A stretch of 64,000 nucleotides of DNA from assembly GCA_910578105.1 (NCBI GenBank), contig CAJTPD010000006.1:62001-126000 (forward strand). The letters are read 5' to 3'. A program made the position numbers and the translations under genes. This DNA is from an uncultured Odoribacter sp. GTDB lineage: Bacteria > Bacteroidota > Bacteroidia > Bacteroidales > Marinifilaceae. Shown here piece by piece: positions 1 through 9,000 of this stretch; the stretch's first letter is position 1; each line of letters opens with the position of its first letter. Below the pieces are notes generated by a model that saw nothing but the letters and a program-made list of their open reading frames with translations, had not been told where the DNA came from and searched no databases.

Positions 1-128
1 TGGCTCATGCCGTGAGTTTCAGCCTGTTTCATATATAAATTGTTAGTTAAAGCGGCCGAGCCCAAAGCGGCTGCAATGGACAGGATTCCTTGTCCGCCTA
101 CTCCTGCTAATATGATATCTGTTTTCAT
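1..128 (-). CDS. iorB: Indolepyruvate:ferredoxin oxidoreductase beta subunit, N-terminal part (cut by window edge)
   Basis: Reading the minus strand from the ATG at 126-128 gives 42 codons beginning MKTDIILAGVGGQGILS. The GVGGQG glycine-rich motif right after the start is typical of the gamma-type domain in 2-oxoacid:ferredoxin oxidoreductases, and the visible part continues into the conserved region ending KQAETHGMS. With IorA it would oxidatively decarboxylate aryl pyruvates (indolepyruvate, phenylpyruvate) to aryl-acetyl-CoA in the cytoplasm and reduce ferredoxin, or run in reverse for aromatic amino acid synthesis. It starts 41 nt after the iorA stop, so the two are probably co-transcribed. 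The rest of the gene lies outside the window. Confidence 0.85.
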   Translation of the reverse strand, partial: MKTDIILAGVGGQGILSIAAALGSAALTNNLYMKQAETHGMS

Positions 129-169
129 AGTTTCATTTTTTATAATCTCTCCTGTTTCTGCAATCTTTT

Positions 170-1762
170 TTACTTTTTGCTTTTTTTAGCATCTCTGGCT
201 GCCTTTTGGATGCATACTCTTCTGGGAATGATGACAGAGACGCCTTTATATTCCAGTTCTTCACGAATAATCTGACATAATTCCTCATGATTTTTAGGGA
301 CTGGAAGTAGTACCCGGATGTGTTCCGGATTTACACCGATGCCTTTGCAAATGGATTCTATTTTACCCAGGGCGGAAGATTCCTGACCACCGGTCATAGA
401 GATGGATTCATTGTCGGAGATAATGACGGTGATTGGGGTTTGTTCATTTACGGCATCCAGCAAACCTGTCATTCCGGAATGGGTAAATGTGGAATCTCCG
501 ATGACTGCTACGGCCGGGAATAGTCCTGCATCGCAGGCCCCTTTGGCCATCGTGATGGAAGCACCCATGTCAACGCAACTGTTGATGGATTGAAAAGGAG
601 GAAGTGCTCCCAGCGTGTAACAACCGATATCTGAGAAAACGCGGCCTTCGCCATAAGTGGAAATCACTTCGTTCAGAGCTTTGTAGACGTCCCGGTGGCT
701 GCATCCGTTGCAGAGGGCAGGGGGACGGGGAGCTACAATTTCCGGGACCGGTGTTTCTTCTGTTGCAGGAAGTCCCAGGGCCCGGGCAACCCAGTCCGGA
801 TTCAGTTCGCCGTCCCGGGGCAATGTGCCGTCCAGACGCCCCGATATGTTTTCTTGACCGGGATAGCCTTTCAGTAATTCTTCAACAACCGGATATCCTT
901 CTTCCAGTACCAGAATTTGTTTACATTCCCGGAGGAGGCGTTTCAGCATTTTCCGGGGAAGCGGATACTGGCTGACTTTTACTACCGGGTATTTACATTT
1001 GCCGTTGAAATGTTCCATTAAATAATTGTAGGTGATTCCGCAAGCAATGATACCCAGTGATTTGTCTTCTCCGTCCGTATAGCTGTTAAAGGGAGATTGT
1101 TCGGACGCTTTGACAAAGTCGGCTTGTTTTTCCAGTAATAATTTATATTGTTTCCGGGCAATGGCAGGTAATAATACAAATTGCCGTTTGTTTTCAGGCA
1201 AGTGCATGTGATTTTCCGGTAAAGTTCCGGAAGGAGTGACGCCTGACCGGGAATGTGCTAAACGTGTAGTGATGCGCAACAGTACCGGACTTCCGACGGT
1301 TTCAGAAAGAGCAAAACCATAGCGGGTCATTTCGTAAGCTTCCTGTTGATTGGAAGGTTCCAGGACAGGAATTAAAGCAAATTTACCATATACCCGGGAA
1401 TCCTGTTCATTCTGTGAAGAATGCATAGAAGGATCGTCGGCTGCTGTAATTACCAGTCCGCCGTTTGCACCTGTGATAGCTGCATTCATGAAACAGTCGG
1501 CTGCTACATTCATTCCTACGTGTTTCATGCATACGAGGGCACGTTTTCCGGCATAGGACATTCCCAAAGCCGATTCCATGGCTGTTTTTTCGTTTGCTGC
1601 CCATGTCCGGTGGACATTCCGGGCAATGGCTTCTTCAGAATTTTGTATATACTCTGTGATTTCGGTTGAAGGCGTACCCGGATAAGCGTACACACCGGAT
1701 ATTCCACTGTCAATTGCTCCCTGAGCGATTGCTTCAACACCTAATAGCAATTGTTTTTGCAT
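170..1762 (-). CDS. iorA: Indolepyruvate:ferredoxin oxidoreductase alpha subunit, short form without ferredoxin domain
   Basis: 530 aa. The N-terminal ~190 residues form the pyrimidine-binding domain (YAYPGTPSTEI near residue 26, NVAADCFMNAA near 85). The C-terminal third is the thiamine-diphosphate-binding domain: CNGCSHRDV near residue 353, then GDSTFTHSG near 420 running to IISDN, the usual GD...N cofactor motif. The enzyme works with IorB on aryl pyruvates and CoA. Archaeal IorA proteins carry a C-terminal domain with two [4Fe-4S] clusters. This protein stops at a lysine-rich tail (RDAKKSKK) and the last ~60 residues hold only two isolated cysteines, so that domain is absent. As I recall, Bacteroides homologs have a similar length, so this is probably a lineage form rather than a truncation. 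Confidence 0.93.
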   Translation of the reverse strand: MQKQLLLGVEAIAQGAIDSGISGVYAYPGTPSTEITEYIQNSEEAIARNVHRTWAANEKTAMESALGMSYAGKRALVCMKHVGMNVAADCFMNAAITGANGGLVITAADDPSMHSSQNEQDSRVYGKFALIPVLEPSNQQEAYEMTRYGFALSETVGSPVLLRITTRLAHSRSGVTPSGTLPENHMHLPENKRQFVLLPAIARKQYKLLLEKQADFVKASEQSPFNSYTDGEDKSLGIIACGITYNYLMEHFNGKCKYPVVKVSQYPLPRKMLKRLLRECKQILVLEEGYPVVEELLKGYPGQENISGRLDGTLPRDGELNPDWVARALGLPATEETPVPEIVAPRPPALCNGCSHRDVYKALNEVISTYGEGRVFSDIGCYTLGALPPFQSINSCVDMGASITMAKGACDAGLFPAVAVIGDSTFTHSGMTGLLDAVNEQTPITVIISDNESISMTGGQESSALGKIESICKGIGVNPEHIRVLLPVPKNHEELCQIIREELEYKGVSVIIPRRVCIQKAARDAKKSKK

Positions 1763-2117
1763 GATGTTTTTTATTTATAAAGTTTATGAAGTTCGTAAAT
1801 TTATGAAGGAATAAGGTTTGAAAGTCGGTAAGGCTGTTTTCCGATACCTCATTTTTATTTGTTTTTTCGCTCTCTCTTTATAAAACTCATATGCTGACAA
1901 AGACGGAATACGAACCGTATTAAAGTCCCCAATGGAATTTCAGGGACCCCATGATGTAGGCAAGTACAAAATAATATTCAAAAGGCCGGTACATAATGTT
2001 TGGCTTGCAAAATAGCGATTAAAACGTTTGCGAAGATAATAGATTATTTGAAAAAACGAAAAAAAAATGGTATTTATATCTGTCCTTGGATTTGCTTCTG
2101 GTGAAAGCGAACTGCTA
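1763..2117. other. Intergenic region upstream of iorA
   Basis: 355 bases without a convincing gene. It must hold the leader and promoter of iorA and the 3' end of the aroE transcript. On the minus strand a near-match to the Bacteroidetes -7 box (TATCTTCG, forward 2031-2038) is a possible iorA promoter but is not exact. A short inverted repeat GTCCC/GGGAC spans 1925-1947 without a good T-run. AT-rich, no repeats or RNA gene recognised. Confidence 0.5.
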
Positions 2118-2240
2118 CTATTTTACAAACTCACCTGTAATGTGTGATTTACCGTTGCGGAAAGCTTTCTTCGCAATCTGCAAAGTATAATTGTTTTGTG
2201 CTACACGTTCAATCGGATAATAGTTATTCGGGCGTTTCAT
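2118..2240 (-). CDS. Possible 40-residue basic protein overlapping the end of aroE
   Basis: An ATG at 2238-2240 on the minus strand, inside the last codons of aroE, opens a 40-codon frame ending in TAG at 2118-2120. The peptide starts MKRPNNYYPIERVAQ and ends KSHITGEFVK. It is basic, has no signal peptide and has no family I recognise. The 17-nt overlap with aroE is an arrangement that allows translational coupling. It could equally be a random frame or the remnant of a longer gene. Conservation downstream of aroE in relatives would decide. Confidence 0.3.
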   Translation of the reverse strand: MKRPNNYYPIERVAQNNYTLQIAKKAFRNGKSHITGEFVK

Positions 2241-2979
2241 CAATGTGCCAGATTTCCCGGTTTTTTTCTGCCTGTCCTAACCACATGGCCAGGCCGTTGC
2301 AGGTGTGTGCGCCGGATTCCCGGCCTTTTTGCATGAAGGTGGTGACTGCCGGATTATACACCAAGTCGAAAAGATAATGTTCCGGTGTCAGCGATTTATA
2401 CGGAATGTCGGGATAACTTTCGGTTTTTGGCCAAGTGCCCAGAGGAGTTGTATTGACGATTAAGCGGAATTCCGGCAGGTAGGTAGATATGTCCGCATAA
2501 CTGATTTCGCCCGGGTTGCGGGGAGTTCGTGACACTGTCAGTACCTCCATGGACAGGGATTGCAGGACATAACGGACTGCCTTGGCAGCTCCTCCGTTAC
2601 CCAATATCAATGCCTGGCAGATACCGGAGGGAATGAAATTCATCAAGGCTTTCCGGAAACCGTGTGTATCCGTATTGTAGCCGCTTAGAAAAGGGCGGCC
2701 GTTGCGGTATCCGATTTTTACGCAATTGACAGCACCGACGGTCCGGGCTTCGTCACTGACTTCGTTCAAAAACGGGAGAATATTTTGTTTGTGTGGAATG
2801 GTGACGTTAAAGCCTTTCAATTGAGGGTATTCATGGAGTAATTTTTCTAATTCCCGGATATCTTTCATTTCAAAACGCAAGTACATGGCGTCTATACCTG
2901 CATTTTGAAAATACTCGTTGAAGTATCGGGGAGAACAACTGTGTCCGAGAGGACAGCCGATTATTCCGTATATATCCAT
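2224..2979 (-). CDS. aroE: Shikimate dehydrogenase
   Basis: 251 aa, the usual length for a short AroE. It reduces 3-dehydroshikimate to shikimate with NADPH in the chorismate pathway. The N-terminus has the substrate-binding pattern IIGCPLGHSCSP, followed by the catalytic-lysine motif FNVTIPHKQ near residue 55 and AVNCVK near 80. NTDTHGF near 100 supplies the conserved Asn/Asp, and LILGNGGAAKAV near 120 is the Rossmann dinucleotide loop. The C-terminal NGLAMWLGQA matches the family's closing helix. It lies 9 nt downstream of the DUF368 gene on the same strand, so the two are probably one transcription unit. No sign of damage. Confidence 0.95.
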   Translation of the reverse strand: MDIYGIIGCPLGHSCSPRYFNEYFQNAGIDAMYLRFEMKDIRELEKLLHEYPQLKGFNVTIPHKQNILPFLNEVSDEARTVGAVNCVKIGYRNGRPFLSGYNTDTHGFRKALMNFIPSGICQALILGNGGAAKAVRYVLQSLSMEVLTVSRTPRNPGEISYADISTYLPEFRLIVNTTPLGTWPKTESYPDIPYKSLTPEHYLFDLVYNPAVTTFMQKGRESGAHTCNGLAMWLGQAEKNREIWHIDETPE

Positions 2980-2988
2980 GAATATGAA

Positions 2989-3927
2989 TCAGGATTTTTT
3001 TTGCATTTTCCGGGCGAACATTTCAATTCCGTAAATGAGTGCAAATCCCAGCAGGCACATGAGGATAGCTTCCCCTAATAAAGGGTTGGTCTGAGTGAGT
3101 TCACTGAAATGCCGGGGAGAAACATTACTTTCCAGCAATGCTTTTTCTACGCCGTGACTGTCGGTATAGGTCTGGAGCGTTTCTTTCCATGGCCATACCT
3201 TATTGAGCGACCCCAGCATAAAACCGGTTAGTAAAGATACGGTCAGGTTGTGGTAATTTTTCAGCAACCAAGACAAAAGATGAGAAAAACTGATGATGCC
3301 GGCAGCAGCACCGATGATAAAAAGAAGCAGAACACCAATGTTCAGGTTACTGACTGCTCCCAGAATATAAGTGTATTTTCCCATAAGGAGCAGGATGAAA
3401 GCTCCCGATATGCCCGGTAATATCATGGCGCAAATGGCAATGGCTCCCGAAAGAATAATAAACCACCAGCTATCAGGGGTTTCCGCCGGGGTCATGACTG
3501 TAATGATATAGGCGGCACAAATTCCTGCCGCCAAAGCAATGACAGTGAGAATATTCCATTGTCTGATTTCCTTTGCAACCAACACCGAAGAGGCAATAAT
3601 CAGGCCAAAGAAAAAAGACCAGATATAGATAGGGTGATTTTCTAACAGCCATGTCATTAATCTGGCCAGTGAAAAAATGGAAATAGCAATGCCTGCTACT
3701 ACTGATATCAGGAAATTGCCGTTGATTTTTTTCCAGAAATCTGCAAACCGGAAACTGAATAATAGTTTCAGTGCCTGTAAATCTATGTTTTTAATGGAAT
3801 TGATTAATTCTTCGTAAATGCCAGTGATAAAGGCTATTGTTCCTCCCGATACTCCGGGAACTACATCTGCTGCTCCCATGGCGCAACCCCGTAGAATCAA
3901 CAGCAGATAATTGCGTTTTTGTTTCAT
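2989..3927 (-). CDS. DUF368 family polyprenyl-phosphate transporter (PopT-like)
   Basis: 312 aa, very hydrophobic, with about eight or more predicted membrane segments. The start region contains RGCAMGAADVVPGVSGGT, the DUF368 signature, and a second related element, ILPGISGAFILLLMGKY, sits near residue 168, consistent with the internal duplication of this family. DUF368 members have been shown to recycle undecaprenyl phosphate across the cytoplasmic membrane for cell-wall and surface-polymer synthesis (PopT). The assignment here is by family only. It begins just downstream of a strong hairpin terminator, so it probably has its own weak promoter or relies on read-through. It precedes aroE by 9 nt. 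Confidence 0.9.
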   Translation of the reverse strand: MKQKRNYLLLILRGCAMGAADVVPGVSGGTIAFITGIYEELINSIKNIDLQALKLLFSFRFADFWKKINGNFLISVVAGIAISIFSLARLMTWLLENHPIYIWSFFFGLIIASSVLVAKEIRQWNILTVIALAAGICAAYIITVMTPAETPDSWWFIILSGAIAICAMILPGISGAFILLLMGKYTYILGAVSNLNIGVLLLFIIGAAAGIISFSHLLSWLLKNYHNLTVSLLTGFMLGSLNKVWPWKETLQTYTDSHGVEKALLESNVSPRHFSELTQTNPLLGEAILMCLLGFALIYGIEMFARKMQKKS

Positions 3928-3952
3928 ATCTGTCTTTCTAATATAAAAGGTG

Positions 3953-3984
3953 AAAAAAATAACCCGTGTACGGGCTATTTTTTT
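3953..3984 (-). terminator. Rho-independent terminator after the DUF4301 gene
   Basis: Near-perfect inverted repeat: on the minus strand ATAGCCCGT and ACGGGTTAT flank a two-base loop, preceded by A7 and followed by T7. The TAG stop codon of the DUF4301 gene (3975-3977) lies inside the 5' arm of the stem. The flanking A and T runs make it potentially bidirectional. It separates the DUF4301 transcript from the DUF368 gene, whose start is only 25 nt further on. Confidence 0.75.
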
Positions 3985-5534
3985 ATGACATTGCGGTGTT
4001 CAAAACGGAATAAGTCGAAAACCGTTTTTACCGGTGTGAATGTTGTTAACGGAACTTCGACAAATATAGTATTCCAATTGCCCATCGCTCCATTCCAGAG
4101 TCCCGGCAGTTCCTGTACTTTAATATTTTGTCCTTTATATGATTTGTCAGTGATAAAGCCTTGTTCCGGGTCAATAAATTTCTCCAGGTCGAATTTTTTC
4201 CCTTTGTAATTCCTTACGCCGCAGACCAAATCCACCGGATTGAAGTGGGTAGCCTGGTCGAACACTTTTTTCTGGTCCTTGTCTTTCAGATTGATTTGTG
4301 CCGATTCCGCAATCTGCAAGCGTGCGCTGCCATCTTGGGCTTTCACCCAGAATGGTCCTCCTCCGGGTTCTCCTTCATTTTTGACCATTCCGCAAACACG
4401 AATCGGCCGGTTCAGAATCGTTTGAAGATGTTTAATTCGTTCCTTCCGATCGGAGAAAGTTTTACCTTCGGCTTCCCGGTAGCCGATGGCAGGCAGGAAC
4501 GTTTCGATTTCCTTCAGTTGTTCTTCGGTCGGTTTTTTGTCCAGGATTTCCAGATAACCGAATACTTTTTGCTGGATGTCCAGCAGAGTTCCTGCCAATA
4601 ATTTTTTATATTTCACCGTGTCTCCTTTGGAGCGGTCCGGAATGACATTGTCAATGTTCTTGATAAAAATAATGTCCGCTTTCAGTTCGTTAAGATTGTA
4701 AATCAGTGCACCGTGTCCTCCCGGGCGGAAAACGATTTTTCCGGTTTCATCCCGGAGAATGTTGCCGTCAGTATCGATACTGACTGTATCGGTGCACGGT
4801 TTTTGGATGGAAAAAGTGACATTGTATTTGATGTTGAACATTTTTTCAAACACTTTGGTTACTTTTTTCAAACGGGTTTTGAAAAGATTCATATATTCTT
4901 CTGAAACCGTAAAGTGTAAGTTGGCTGTTTTGCCATTATGACAATACAAGGCACCTTCGACAAGATGTTCGTCAAAAGCGGTACGCACAAAATCCCGGTA
5001 AATATGGAAATCCACTAACCCTTTCGGAGTATTGCCGTAATTCAGTCCTTTTTTTCCTAAAATGTATTTCAGGATTTCATTGAATTCCCGTTTTTCCACC
5101 ATTTTGCTGATGTCTTTCCCGTTGTGCCACATGGCGGCAGAAAGATGCATATAGAAGGGGAGTTCATCTAATTTCAGGAAAAAATCGTGCATGCTGCCCG
5201 GTTCTTTGACCTGTACAAATTCCAGAAACTCTCCGACTGTTCCGTGGTAAGTGTCCATGAAGTGGTACAAATCTTTGAACATGCGTGTGGCCGAACCGGA
5301 TGCCGGGACCATTTTCAGCACGTCTGATTTCCGGCAGGCCTGTTCGTAATTTCCGGTCAGACGTTCTTCCTGTTCCGGTTCGATGCGGGAGATACCGTTA
5401 CCGATGGTGGCCGGTTCAATGAGATTGATAAAACCGAATCCTTTTTGAAAATTGGTCAGTTGACGGTCTATTTCGCTGACTTTTATCTCTCTTTCTTTGA
5501 ATTGTTTTAAGTCTTCTTTGGTATAGCTCATCAT
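3975..5534 (-). CDS. DUF4301 domain protein, possibly nucleotidyltransferase-like
   Basis: 519 aa counted from the MMSYTKED start at 5534. The open frame extends 47 codons further upstream, but that stretch overlaps the preceding gene, is basic and low in homology features, and would be unusual for the family, so I place the start here. Recognised as the Bacteroidetes family DUF4301. Visible motifs include VPASGSATRMFKDL near residue 90, a conserved GGHGALIYNLNEL near 300 and IIFIKNIDNVIPD shortly after. The glycine-rich GSATRM loop and the NIDN motif recall the sugar nucleotide pyrophosphorylase fold, which is inference. No signal peptide, so cytoplasmic. It follows the small acidic gene by 46 nt and ends inside a terminator hairpin. 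Confidence 0.85.
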   Translation of the reverse strand: MMSYTKEDLKQFKEREIKVSEIDRQLTNFQKGFGFINLIEPATIGNGISRIEPEQEERLTGNYEQACRKSDVLKMVPASGSATRMFKDLYHFMDTYHGTVGEFLEFVQVKEPGSMHDFFLKLDELPFYMHLSAAMWHNGKDISKMVEKREFNEILKYILGKKGLNYGNTPKGLVDFHIYRDFVRTAFDEHLVEGALYCHNGKTANLHFTVSEEYMNLFKTRLKKVTKVFEKMFNIKYNVTFSIQKPCTDTVSIDTDGNILRDETGKIVFRPGGHGALIYNLNELKADIIFIKNIDNVIPDRSKGDTVKYKKLLAGTLLDIQQKVFGYLEILDKKPTEEQLKEIETFLPAIGYREAEGKTFSDRKERIKHLQTILNRPIRVCGMVKNEGEPGGGPFWVKAQDGSARLQIAESAQINLKDKDQKKVFDQATHFNPVDLVCGVRNYKGKKFDLEKFIDPEQGFITDKSYKGQNIKVQELPGLWNGAMGNWNTIFVEVPLTTFTPVKTVFDLFRFEHRNVIKK

Positions 5535-5580
5535 GAAAGTATTTAGTATGTCCAACCGTTTTTGCGGGAGAAACCGGAGG

Positions 5581-5835
5581 TTACTCTTCCTCTTCTTCGT
5601 CGTATATTGTTTCCTGGTTATCCAGTTCTGTTTCGTAAAAGTCCTCCGCTTCTTCCAGTAGAGAATCAATATCATCCTGACTCAACGGTTCTTCGTCAAT
5701 CCAGTAGATTTTCTGGTTGCTGTAGAATCCGTCCAAATCGCACTGGATGATGCAGCGTGGTTTTTCCGTATGTACAACATAAACCAAATCAAAGGATTCC
5801 TGAGAATTGTCCGCGATAAGAAATTTAGGCAGCAT
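5581..5835 (-). CDS. Small acidic conserved hypothetical protein
   Basis: 84 aa starting MLPKFLIADN, with VYVVHTEKPRCIIQCD in the first half and YWIDEEPLSQDD in the middle. It ends in a run of glutamates after a highly acidic tail. I recognise the general type as a short Bacteroidetes protein of unknown function; nothing catalytic can be seen. It is the first gene of a two-gene unit with the DUF4301 gene and has a good promoter box directly upstream. No signal peptide, so probably cytoplasmic. Confidence 0.75.
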   Translation of the reverse strand: MLPKFLIADNSQESFDLVYVVHTEKPRCIIQCDLDGFYSNQKIYWIDEEPLSQDDIDSLLEEAEDFYETELDNQETIYDEEEEE

Positions 5836-5861
5836 AACTTAAATTTTACAATTAATTAGGA

Positions 5862-5869
5862 CAAAGATA
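5862..5869 (-). promoter_or_regulatory. Bacteroidetes -7 box (TATCTTTG) for the minus-strand genes
   Basis: An exact match to the Bacteroidetes consensus TAnnTTTG read on the minus strand, 27-34 nt before the ATG of the small acidic gene at 5835. No perfect TTTG -33 element is seen at the usual distance. Confidence 0.6.
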
Positions 5870-5962
5870 GCAAAAGATTTGAAGATTTCCATATTTTCCC
5901 GTCGGGCATTCCTGGATTTGTTAAAATTGACTTTATTTGGGCGAAGGTGTTTAAAATATTGT

Positions 5963-5970
5963 TATTTTTG
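5963..5970 (+). promoter_or_regulatory. Bacteroidetes -7 box (TATTTTTG) for the 2604-aa gene
   Basis: Exact TAnnTTTG match, 34-41 nt before the ATG at 6004. A TTTG at 5936-5939 could be the -33 element, though the 23-nt spacing is slightly long. It lies in the 168-nt divergent region between the housekeeping arm and the surface-protein arm. Confidence 0.55.
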
Positions 5971-6003
5971 CACAATTTATTGTAATGTATATGCGAACTT
6001 GTT

Positions 6004-9000
6004 ATGCGTATGTATAAATTTTTGTTGATTTTATGTTTTTTTGGAGTATCTTCATTACTGTCTTTTTCTCAGTCCAGGGTGGCGGATTACCGGTCAAAGA
6101 CTGAAAAGATTAAGTTTGATAAGGATACCGTTTGGATTATTAATACTGAGTACGATCTGTATCATCTGAATCTGGAACTGAAACTTGATTTTTCGGAACA
6201 AATCCCCGTACCGTCTAGAATTAAGTGGAGTGCCCAATCGGCATGGGAGAATGTTAATCCGGGCGGAATGACTCATATGTATGATTCCGGGTTGCATGAA
6301 TTGCAGTTGGAGGACCCTGCCGGGAAGATTTACCATTATATGGTATTCAACAGAATGTTGACTGCAGACTTCGAGCTTACTCCGGATCCTTTTCAATTTT
6401 GTCTGGAAGTGGGCGGGGACTCTTTGCTGCTGGTCAAGAAAAATTTTGAACAGAATCTGCCGGAAACGGAGTATGAGATTGTGGTTGACGGACCGGCTTT
6501 GTTTGAAGAGGGAGCTGCCACACTTTTTGATGCGTCCGAGTGGTTTGGTCCTTTGAAGGACTCGGTATGGATTGTTTTTAACCATCAAACGGGAGTGAAG
6601 CCATGTAATATATTCATCCGCATGACTTATACCGATGAGGAGAAGAATATTAAGATGACAGAAGAAACGAATCCGCAAAAGGTTTCCGTATACCGGGCTC
6701 CCAATGTGAAGAAAATTTTTGATTACGAAGAGCCGGGAGGAGGCGAAATCAAAGATGTAGAGGTATGTGCCAATAGTGCGCAGTCTGTGGTCAATCTGAA
6801 CGAAGATAAGTTGAATTATTATCAGTACAAAAAGGGTAGTTCGGCACCTGTTCCCAGTTATGAATCCTTCGCAAAAGCGAAAGATATGGAAATCCATTAT
6901 TTTTATACGGATACGCTTTATGACGGCATGCCCGAAAGTAATTGGAAGGATGTGTCGGGAACAGATATGGTGTCCACAACGTCCGATATTCTGTTTTTTG
7001 TTCCCGGATATTATAAAATGATGATCACTGCCAAAAACATGTGCAATGAAGTAGGGGAAATCAAAATTGATACGTTATGGACACATGAGACGGGAGATAA
7101 AAATAAAAAACGTTATTTCAGGGTATACTCCAATGATGGGACAAAACTTGTCTGTAAAAACGAAATGTTTTGTACGAATGTTTCGGATGCTATCGTTATA
7201 GTTGATTACAACGTGCGGCGCGGATATGAAGCACCTCCCGAATATGTTCTGACTGCAAATGAGTATGATATTAAGACGGGTGCGTCGGTTTCGGTTGACA
7301 TCTGGAAGAACGGGCGCATAGTGACGGGGGAAGAAGCCAAAGGCTGCGGATGCGATTCTACTGTTATCAGCGTCCGTTTGAATGACAAGGATTTTTATGG
7401 CGAGTTGAATTTGAATGTGGAACGGAATGCAGATTGCAGTGGGGGAGGGCGTGAGTTTAAGATCAATGTGGGGCGTGAACCGAAAATTGATACCAAACAG
7501 CTTTACAAGGAATTGATTAAAAAGCATGCAATCTTGTTCGATGGTAAGTATTACAATCATTGTGATACTTTTCTGTACCAAATGCCGATAGATAGTCTTA
7601 CATTGCCGGCTTGGGAAAGGGGATTCGCTTTGGATTCCATCGGTTTCTATGTCAGACAGGGAACTGCCGGAGAAAATCCGTTGATTTACTATCCTGGGGA
7701 CAAAAAACCGTATCAATGGCTGGATTCTACGGATGCAGATTCGTATATACGGATTCGTTCTTATAATGCTTGCGGTTGGAAAGAAGACACGTTGCAACTG
7801 AGGGTGAATGCCCGGCCGCAGGTTGAATTGTTGCGGGATTCTGTCAGCGGTAATGATTCGTTGTGTATAGGTTTTGACTATCCTTATTACTGGGGCGGAA
7901 AGTTACCGAAAGAATATGAAATATATTTGAAATCAGCCGAAGCGGTATATGTGAACGATACATTGAAGGCAGGGGGAGTGCAGTTTCAGATCAGGAACGG
8001 GGATACCATCCGGCATACCCTGAAAGGAACTGCGGGGGAGACGTTTTTAATACAAAATAAAAACATGCCTTCGTGTTCCCAGGATTCCTTATGGAAAGTG
8101 GAAGTGCTGGCACAACCGGATACGTTGTTGCATCCGGACAGTGTGGGATATTGCTTAGGGTCAAAGGAATTGGAAACCGTGAAATTGTTTGCAACGGATA
8201 AATCCGATTTCAAATGGGGGGAATGGAAACTGAATGCCGGGGAAATGCGGAAAGAAAGATTGCCTGTTTTCAATTTGACCGGCGGTGTGGATACTTTGCG
8301 TTACAAATTGTCCCGTTCCAAGGGATGTTATATCAATGGGGAGCTTCTGTTGCGTCCGCAAACAGTGCCGGAGTTGAAACTGGCGGATTATGTGCAGTAC
8401 TGCTTGCCCGATACGATTCTTTCTTTCCGGAAGGCGGAGATGGTAGAAAATATTTCTGATTGGAACGGATGTAATCAATTGTCGGTGTATGAGAATGAAA
8501 TCAAGGACTCGAAACGTCGTTATCAGGATACGAAAAATGGTCCGGTGAATTCCAAATACGAGCTTCTTCAGGAAGATAACGGGAAGAAATTTATTTATGA
8601 AATGGTGAATACCCGGGTGGAGGTTGCATTGTTGGGAAACTGCCGGCTCCGGGATACGGTGCAGTTGCATATATCCAGTCCGAAATTAGAGATTTTGAAG
8701 TCGGATGTGCTGGTATATCCGTGGGATACATACGATTTTGCCCATTTGAAGACCGGACATTTTATCGATACGGCCCACCTGAATCCTGCTACTTTGAAAT
8801 GGACGCTTCGTCCGGAAGGTACTGTCTGCGGTACGGGATTGTACGGGGGAAGTTATTCATTGACAGCAGCAGACAAAGCCAAAGATACCCTGATGTTTGA
8901 ATTGTCGGCCCAAAGTTATTGCGGACTTGAGTTGAAAGATACATTATATGTTGAGATAAACCATTTGAAAATCAATGGATATAAAGATACCATTTGTAGC

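Noticed and set aside
1925..1947. Short inverted repeat as a terminator for aroE
   Set aside because: Only a five-base-pair stem with a long loop and no solid T-run on the minus strand.
5535..5675. Upstream extension of the DUF4301 frame (47 extra codons)
   Set aside because: It overlaps the small acidic gene, is very basic and lacks family similarity. MMSYTKED at 5534 is the sensible start.
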